Below are positions 58,944 to 64,000 of a DNA stretch of 64,000 bases, piece after piece. Position 1 is the stretch's first letter; every line of letters starts with the position of its first letter. The DNA lies in the NCBI GenBank assembly GCA_015501055.1, contig JADNYV010000089.1:62001-126000 (forward strand). Direction: 5' to 3'. A model generated the notes under the pieces. It had not been told where the DNA came from. It ran no database searches and saw only the letters and a program-made list of their open reading frames with translations. This DNA comes from Mucidula mucida. Taxonomy: Eukaryota > Basidiomycota > Agaricomycetes > Agaricales > Physalacriaceae. The position numbers were made by a program, and so were the translations under genes.

Positions 58944-60091
58944 TCATCGACGACTCTTTGCCTTTGACGATGCGGCTGATTTTGAGGAAGCAGCCTCTTT
59001 GTCCTTATGCCGTTGTCGGGCAGCCGCTACAGCGCACGGTGATTCGTTGCGCTGCTTGCGCTTTCCAAGGTGGGTAGGAGATGGATCCTCGGGCGACACC
59101 ACGATCGGCCATGAAACGGGGGGAAGCAACTTTTTAGGGACCTTTGCTGACGAAGTCCACACCTGGAACAATTTGAGGATACGGAAGCCATCATCGGAAA
59201 GATCACCTGGGAGCGCCGATATCTGGTCAAAGGTCATGTTCGACAGCTTGAGGCCAGCGTTCCAGGCCAGAAAGAACGGGTTGATATGAGTTTCGAGCAC
59301 TTCCAGCGATAGACGGTCGGTGGCAAATGGGGTTGGAAATTCTTGACTTTCCGCATTTGGCCCGTTGAAGTAAGAGCCGTCTGGGTTTTTATGGAGATTG
59401 TATCGTGTAAAAGATTCTTGATGAGGCTCCAGGAAAACTACCCGGCATTGATGCACTAGCCCGTTCTTGATGTACTAGAAAGGATGTGTCAGCGATTCAG
59501 AGAAAACGAGTACGTCGGCGGCACCTTGAGAGCATGTTTTCTCTTCTTTTCTTTCATTGGCAGCTTCTAAAACTTCTCCATCTTCCCGATAGTCCGGGTT
59601 AGAGGGAAGGCAGCAATGAGGTCGTGGTCCAACCAATTGTGGCACGTGTAGCATCCTTGTTTTCATCAGTTCAGGTGAGATCGATGTTATGAGATCGAGA
59701 CACACCGAACGTTTGTCCTTCTGCATACCCCAATTATACTGTAATGTGATGATCTATTGAATGGTCAGCATCACTGTTGAATAATTTCGTAGAGGTTACT
59801 AACCTCTTCCTCTTTGAGGGCCTTGTCAATGATATGGACACAACAGGTTGTTCTTCCGTTGTTGTTACTCCTGTGGCAGAACAGGCACACTTCCCGAAGC
59901 GGGCTCGCCGCAATGACGGCGTCCTTAGCATCCTGCGACAGCGCTTCGAGATAGACCACATGTCTATTTGGAGAACCATCATTCACTCTGCGATAGGCTG
60001 TCCGACGAGAGGTGCTAGCGGCTTCCTGGGAGGGACTGTAGGCAGGATCGGGTGGACCATTGCTTTTCCTTGCGCTTTTCTTGCGGGCCAT
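58944..60091 (-). CDS. HNH-endonuclease-like fungal protein
   Basis: Three exons: 60091-59804, 59738-59514, 59474-58944; introns 65 and 39 nt; 347 aa. The second intron is short: without it the frame meets one TAG (59475-59477). N-terminus basic (MARKKSARKSNG). Residues about 65-110 (VCLFCHRSN...CCVHIIDKA...YNWGMQKDKRSVCLDLI) resemble the HNH_2-type domain of basidiomycete proteins, with the HIID histidine kept but the usual Asn and second His not evident. The C-terminal half (YNLHKNPDGSYFNG, LETHINPFFLAWNAGLKLS) is the conserved extension of this family, with a Lys/Ser-rich tail (KAKSRR) that may be a nuclear signal. Catalysis is doubtful; role unknown. Confidence 0.6.
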
Positions 60092-60458
60092 GACAGCAGC
60101 ACTCTATGACGCCAGCGCCAGAGGATACAGAGAAAGGAACGGGGTGAGAGACAACGAACAATTAGATTGTGCGCGCCTCTTTATACTGGCTAGCGTGGAA
60201 TGACCCCGTGAATGCACGAACAATGGGTGCCGCGCGGCATCCCGCAAGGAGTCACAAGTCATCTGGCAAGTTACCACATTCAGTCGGTCATTGTGCAGTT
60301 CATGCGCCCAGGTAGAACAATGGTCAGACTCAAAGGCAGTGGTAGCGAAAAAGGCAATTGCGGCAAACACGTACAAGCATCACATGACCGGTTCTTTGTG
60401 CATCGATCGAACCAAGTCTTGACCTTCAACCATCATCACCACCATCTCACTAACGACA
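60092..60458. promoter_or_regulatory. Shared divergent promoter region
   Basis: 366 bp between two divergent genes of the same family. No operator or TATA box is certain on either strand. Confidence 0.4.
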
Positions 60459-61569
60459 ATGCTCTTCCCTTCGCTCAACATCAGCACTAAGAAATCTTTT
60501 GCGAAACCGCAAGACTTTACGCTCTTAACTCCAGACGACTTGAGTGTTAGTCCAACCGTTTCTTGTTGACGCACCTTATCAACCGTTCGAACAGCTTGAC
60601 CATTACGAGTGCTGTTGGGGCCTGAATCGAGGTCAACTTAATACCTATCGAAAAAGCCCTGCGAATTACCTGCGTCGTAAGTCTTTCTTGACTGCTGTTT
60701 GGTTTGCCGAATTCTAAAATACGGTCGGACAGTCCAGCCAGCTTTGAAGGCGGCGCTCAAAGCGGGAAGAGTAGTCATTCTTCCGTCCGATGACATACTT
60801 CACAAACTTCTGGACCTGCAAAATAGCAATGACACCGTCCGTCTACAAGATAGACAGCTGTTCTTTGAGGTTCGTGGGTGTCTTCAAACCCTCTATAACC
60901 CGCATGCTCACTCAACACCAGGCCGTTCCATTCGGAACATACAAATATCGAGTGATCCCTCTCAAAGAGAATGTCAACGTCTACGCCAAAGATCCCGTCG
61001 ACCAAACGATTACTCGTCTTGACACCGGCTCCTTGACAATCTCCTCCGACGTCCATCCATTCTTCCTCGTCGCCTACGTAGCCGGTGTTATTCAACAGCA
61101 CCTGCCCGCCCTAGACCGCGAGCTCCGGCGACTTCTTGTCCAGATAGGCGGACGCTGGGCCGTCCTGCCATGCCTTGAATTCGTCGAAGGCAGTTATGAG
61201 GGCGAGTTTGGGCGTCGACTTTCTTTCCGCTACATGAAGCGAAGGTTTCCCATTCCTTCTGTGCCATCGCTCACGTCGGCATCCACGTTCACATCCTCCA
61301 CATCCTTCAGTCGCTCATTCAAGCGTCTCCGTTCCTCGTCCCCTGTGATGGAGGAAGATGAAGACGTTGACGTTGACATCCGTACATGGGTCGCGAAATG
61401 CGATCCTAACGATTTCGATCCGGTGGTCGACAATGATGCAGACGTCCAATCGTATCGCCTTGAGGCGGTTACATCGATACAAGACGCGGTACACGCCAAG
61501 GAGAATACACCATGTATGAAGACCGTACCGGCACCCAAAAGACGGAATCCGAAGCGGAAAAGAGCTTAA
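60459..61569 (+). CDS. HNH-family-related protein, divergent partner
   Basis: Four exons: 60459-60545, 60595-60676, 60733-60869, 60922-61569; introns 49, 56, 52 nt, GT-AG; 317 aa. The joined frame reads PDDLS, then LDHYECCWGLNRGQLN (compare YNWGMQKDK in the neighbour), RVVILPSDDILHKLL, then TYKYRVIPLKENVNVYAKDP and SSDVHPFFLVAYVAGVI, the same C-terminal block as VETHINPFFLAWNAG-type sequence in the minus-strand neighbour. The tail is acidic (MEEDEDVDVDIRTW) and then basic (KRRNPKRKRA), a likely nuclear signal. The HNH His-containing N-terminal exon seems absent, so this is probably a non-catalytic or truncated member. The start codon is the least sure part. Confidence 0.55.
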
Positions 61570-62456
61570 CCCCCTAGCGTTTTTGCGAATGCGTATAGCT
61601 TACCATCCGGTCATGGGCTTCCCTTGGTCTGCGCCTTTTCGGTTTTGGGTTTCACTCTCCCTTGAGACCGTCTGCTTAGGCGGCAGTGCATTCCTTGGCC
61701 CTATAGCGCGAGAGCAGCAAGTTCACGACTCGGGAGGATATACCAAGGGCGTGTCGAAGGGGTGTATAGTAGTACACTTTGATACTGGAATGTGCGTAAC
61801 GGAATCGTACAAGAGCTGTTTTACTTGTTACCAATGTTACGAATGCGCATCTGCACCATTTTCAGTACTACCGTTGGAATAACGTTGCTCGTTGTTAGAG
61901 ATATGAGATGCTTCAAGAAGATGAAGTATAGGATTTCAAGGCAGGCATGTGCTATAGAACGGTAGACATCTGAACAGTCATCATGAGCCAACCCAAAAGA
62001 TGACATAGAAGAGGAGGCAACGCGCTGGTGTGGAACGATGCGACGCGTCGCGTCACAGCTGCTGCGTTGAAATCAGATTAAGAATATGAGCTCCATGAAA
62101 TTGAAACGCACTCAACTACATACAAATCTTTCGTCTTGACGGAAATCCTTGTGGACATTTTTATCGGCATGTCACTGTCTCCAAATGTTGTGGAATGCAT
62201 ACATAGGATCTGTGCCTTTAGCGCAGTCGATGAAATCAGTGTCCTCGCCTCCTAGAAGGTTTTGCCTTTTTTTCTGATACTAGCTTGCCCTTGTTGGCTT
62301 CTTTCTCTGTTAGCATGTTCGGACAGATCCGGTGGAACATGAGACACAGAGCATGCAAATCTACCCTGCGATCCTGTCCCCATCCAGGTACATAAATTGC
62401 ACTAGTACTCCATATCGCATACCGCTTCCTGGCTCCTGCTGTGCTTCCTATCCATC
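61570..62456. other. Region between HNH-like gene and N4
   Basis: No gene. A stretch at about 62,030-62,070 (GGAACGATGCGACGCGTCGCGTCACAGC in parts) is an inverted match to the far upstream block of P1 (about 30,690-30,715). 62,320-62,456 resembles the N1 promoter. Confidence 0.45.
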
Positions 62457-64000
62457 ATGGCTGTCGACCCGACATCCATCGTATCCATGATCGAGCAGTG
62501 CGTCAAGATCTATGAGTACATTGAAGCTGTGAAGGAATCCTCTAAGGAGCGACAGCGCTTCATGCAGCAGGTGGCCGCCTTGCGAGACGTGTTCGTCAAT
62601 CTTCAAGGCCTCCTCCGGGACGAATCCTTCAGCCAGGACCGTTCATCGATGGCTCCTCTCAAGGTCCTCTTCGACCCGACGAAGCCATAGAGCGGGATCT
62701 TGCGGAGTTGGAAGGAAAGCTGCGTGGAGCGATGAAGAAGAATAGGACCAGATGGCGGCTGTCATGGACGAAGGTGGTAGCCGCTGGGATGTGGCCACTG
62801 GACAAAGCCGAGAGCGAAGTTTTGTTCATTCGTCTCGAGCGTCACAAGAGCTTGATTTCATTAGCTATGCAGCACGACATCGAGTGAGTCTGATAACAGC
62901 GCACTTGAATATCATTGACATGAACTTTAGTCGGCTCATACACGCGGTTCTCGAGATGGCTGCAGATAGCAAGGGGCAACTGCCCGAGGTCACAGCAGCG
63001 GTTGCCGAGTTGACTCAAGTCATCGGAGTTGCTATCAGCTGTGCGTACATAATTCTCAAACATCTAGCCTTCGAATCCTCATGATCCTTAAGACGAAGAG
63101 CGCCGGAAAGTGGCCGAATGGATTTCAAATGTCACGTTCTCCGCTTACCATGCTGAGAACTCGCGCAAGTGGTTGAAAGGGACTGGCGGCTGGGTACTGG
63201 AGAGCTCGGAATTCCAGTCATGGGTGACCGGGACCTCGTCGCCGCCTGTACTGTGGTGCTACGGAGACGGTGAGTTGGTCTTCGATGTAAATCGGCGTTT
63301 TATCTGACTACCAGCCATCTCAGCGGGTGCTGGAAAGCCCGTTGCTGCGTGAGTTGCATCGTATACACACCAGAGAGCAGTACTTAACATCGCTCTTCCA
63401 GTGCCATGATTGTCGAGCACCTGCGATCCATCGCAGGGAATATAGTACTCGTCATTGTGTGCCGATATAACCAGAATCGTGACTCCCTTCGCGAGACGCA
63501 CGCCTTCATATGCTGCCTGCTTCGTCAGCTGCTTCAACTCGACGCCACCTCAAGCGTCCCGCCATCGTTATTGGAATTGTACCGAAAGGATATATATCCA
63601 TCGGAAGATGGCGTTCGTACCCTCTTAATCGAGGCAGCCCGGCTCATTTCACGGCCCATTTTCATCGTTCTCGACGCACTCGACGAATGCCCTCTCGGAT
63701 TTGATCTCGTGGCCGCCATTGAAAGTTTGGGACACGATTTTAATCTCCTCATTACCTCCCGCGACGTCTTCTCCCAGATAAAAGATTATCCATCTCTCCC
63801 CATTCGAGCTGCAGATCGTGACATCCTTGCTCTCGTTGATAGCAAGATCTCCAAATTGCGTTGGATATGTGAGGACGAGGATCTGCAAAGTGCCGTTCGC
63901 AGCGAGGTTGTTGCGAGAGCGAACGGCATGTTTCTGTTAGCGAGTCTAACGCTATGGGAGCTTGAGCACGACGTCGCCAGTAAAGTTGATGTCCGAAGGG
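62457..64000 (+). pseudogene. N4: NLR gene, inverted copy of N1, broken, runs off the window
   Basis: Starts MAVDPTSIVSMIEQC at 62457. Relative to N1, 13 bases are missing near 62,688, giving a stop (TAG 62688-62690) in the HeLo-like domain. Splice sites then match N1 exactly (introns 62884-62930, 63041-63092, 63270-63323, 63349-63401). The micro-exon 63324-63348 encodes GAGKP where N1 has GAGKS: AAG-CCC instead of AAG-TCC, so the Walker A Ser is Pro. Walker B (PIFIVLDALDE) is intact. Up to about 62,761 the copy is roughly 85-90% like N1; beyond that almost identical to the window end. No complete product is expected. Confidence 0.88.
62762..64000. repeat. Inverted repeat arm (other arm 2656-3894)
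   Basis: Position x here pairs with 66656 minus x on the left with no indel for 1.24 kb; I count about six base differences. The arm continues past the window. Confidence 0.92.

Noticed and set aside
1..64000. Classical RIP of repeats
   Set aside because: Elements G and C keep long GC-balanced frames and near-identical copies; stops are sparse and CGA-to-TGA in type, not the dense C-to-T pattern of RIP.

Overview
This window looks like an accessory, probably subtelomere-like or otherwise repeat-rich, chromosomal region of a filamentous basidiomycete (Agaricomycetes-type). The evidence is many short GT-AG introns (about 39-65 nt), HeLo-like/NACHT STAND (NLR-type) genes, HNH-like fungal genes, fungal Ty1/copia and Ty3/gypsy chromodomain retrotransposons, and hAT-like DNA transposons. 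No bacterial operons, rRNA genes or CRISPR arrays were seen. The species cannot be named from sequence alone.

Layout, left to right. 1-914: decayed repeat. 915-4212 (-): a complete six-exon NLR-type gene (N1) whose summed exons give one 1013-residue frame with a C-terminal membrane tail. 5057-14987: a dead copia element (A, TSD CTACT) carrying a nested chromodomain gypsy element (B, 8696-14662). 15.0-18.8 kb and 24.2-28.6 kb: decayed repeats, split by copia element E (18807-24157, TSD CGCTT). 28.6-45.3 kb: two tandem copies of a cassette made of a secreted Asp/Lys/His/Trp-rich protein gene (P1 31349-31981; P2 36855-37498), a spacer of about 1.9 kb and a tail-to-tail NLR gene (N2 fragment; N3, interrupted by the intact copia element G at 40020-44875, TSD GTGAT). 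46.4-58.3 kb: a third copy of the secreted-protein gene (P3 57489-58126). Its upstream region has been blown apart by gypsy C (46652-54477, TSD AGTAA), which itself holds a hAT-like element D (51413-52703, 8-bp TSD), and by a second hAT-like element F (54536-57013). 58944-61569: a divergent pair of related HNH-type genes. 62457-64000 (+): the start of a fourth NLR gene (N4), which is an inverted, nearly identical copy of N1 from about 62762 onward but carries a 13-base deletion and a broken P-loop.

How it fits together. The host genes are an NLR-type family with a tail anchor and a secreted charged-peptide family that have been duplicated together; most other DNA is transposon. The gypsy elements B and C show a complete logic readable from sequence: a TATA box and 5' RNA end complementary to the primer-binding site (Tf1/sushi-like self-priming), a -1 frameshift heptamer with a stem-loop at the gag/pol junction, and a UGA codon between protease and reverse transcriptase shared by both copies. 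The three copia elements share a different primer site that matches a half-tRNA (initiator Met anticodon region) mode.

All functions are inferred from recognised motifs; no database search was possible. Gene models with introns were built by hand from splice signals, frame and agreement between copies.
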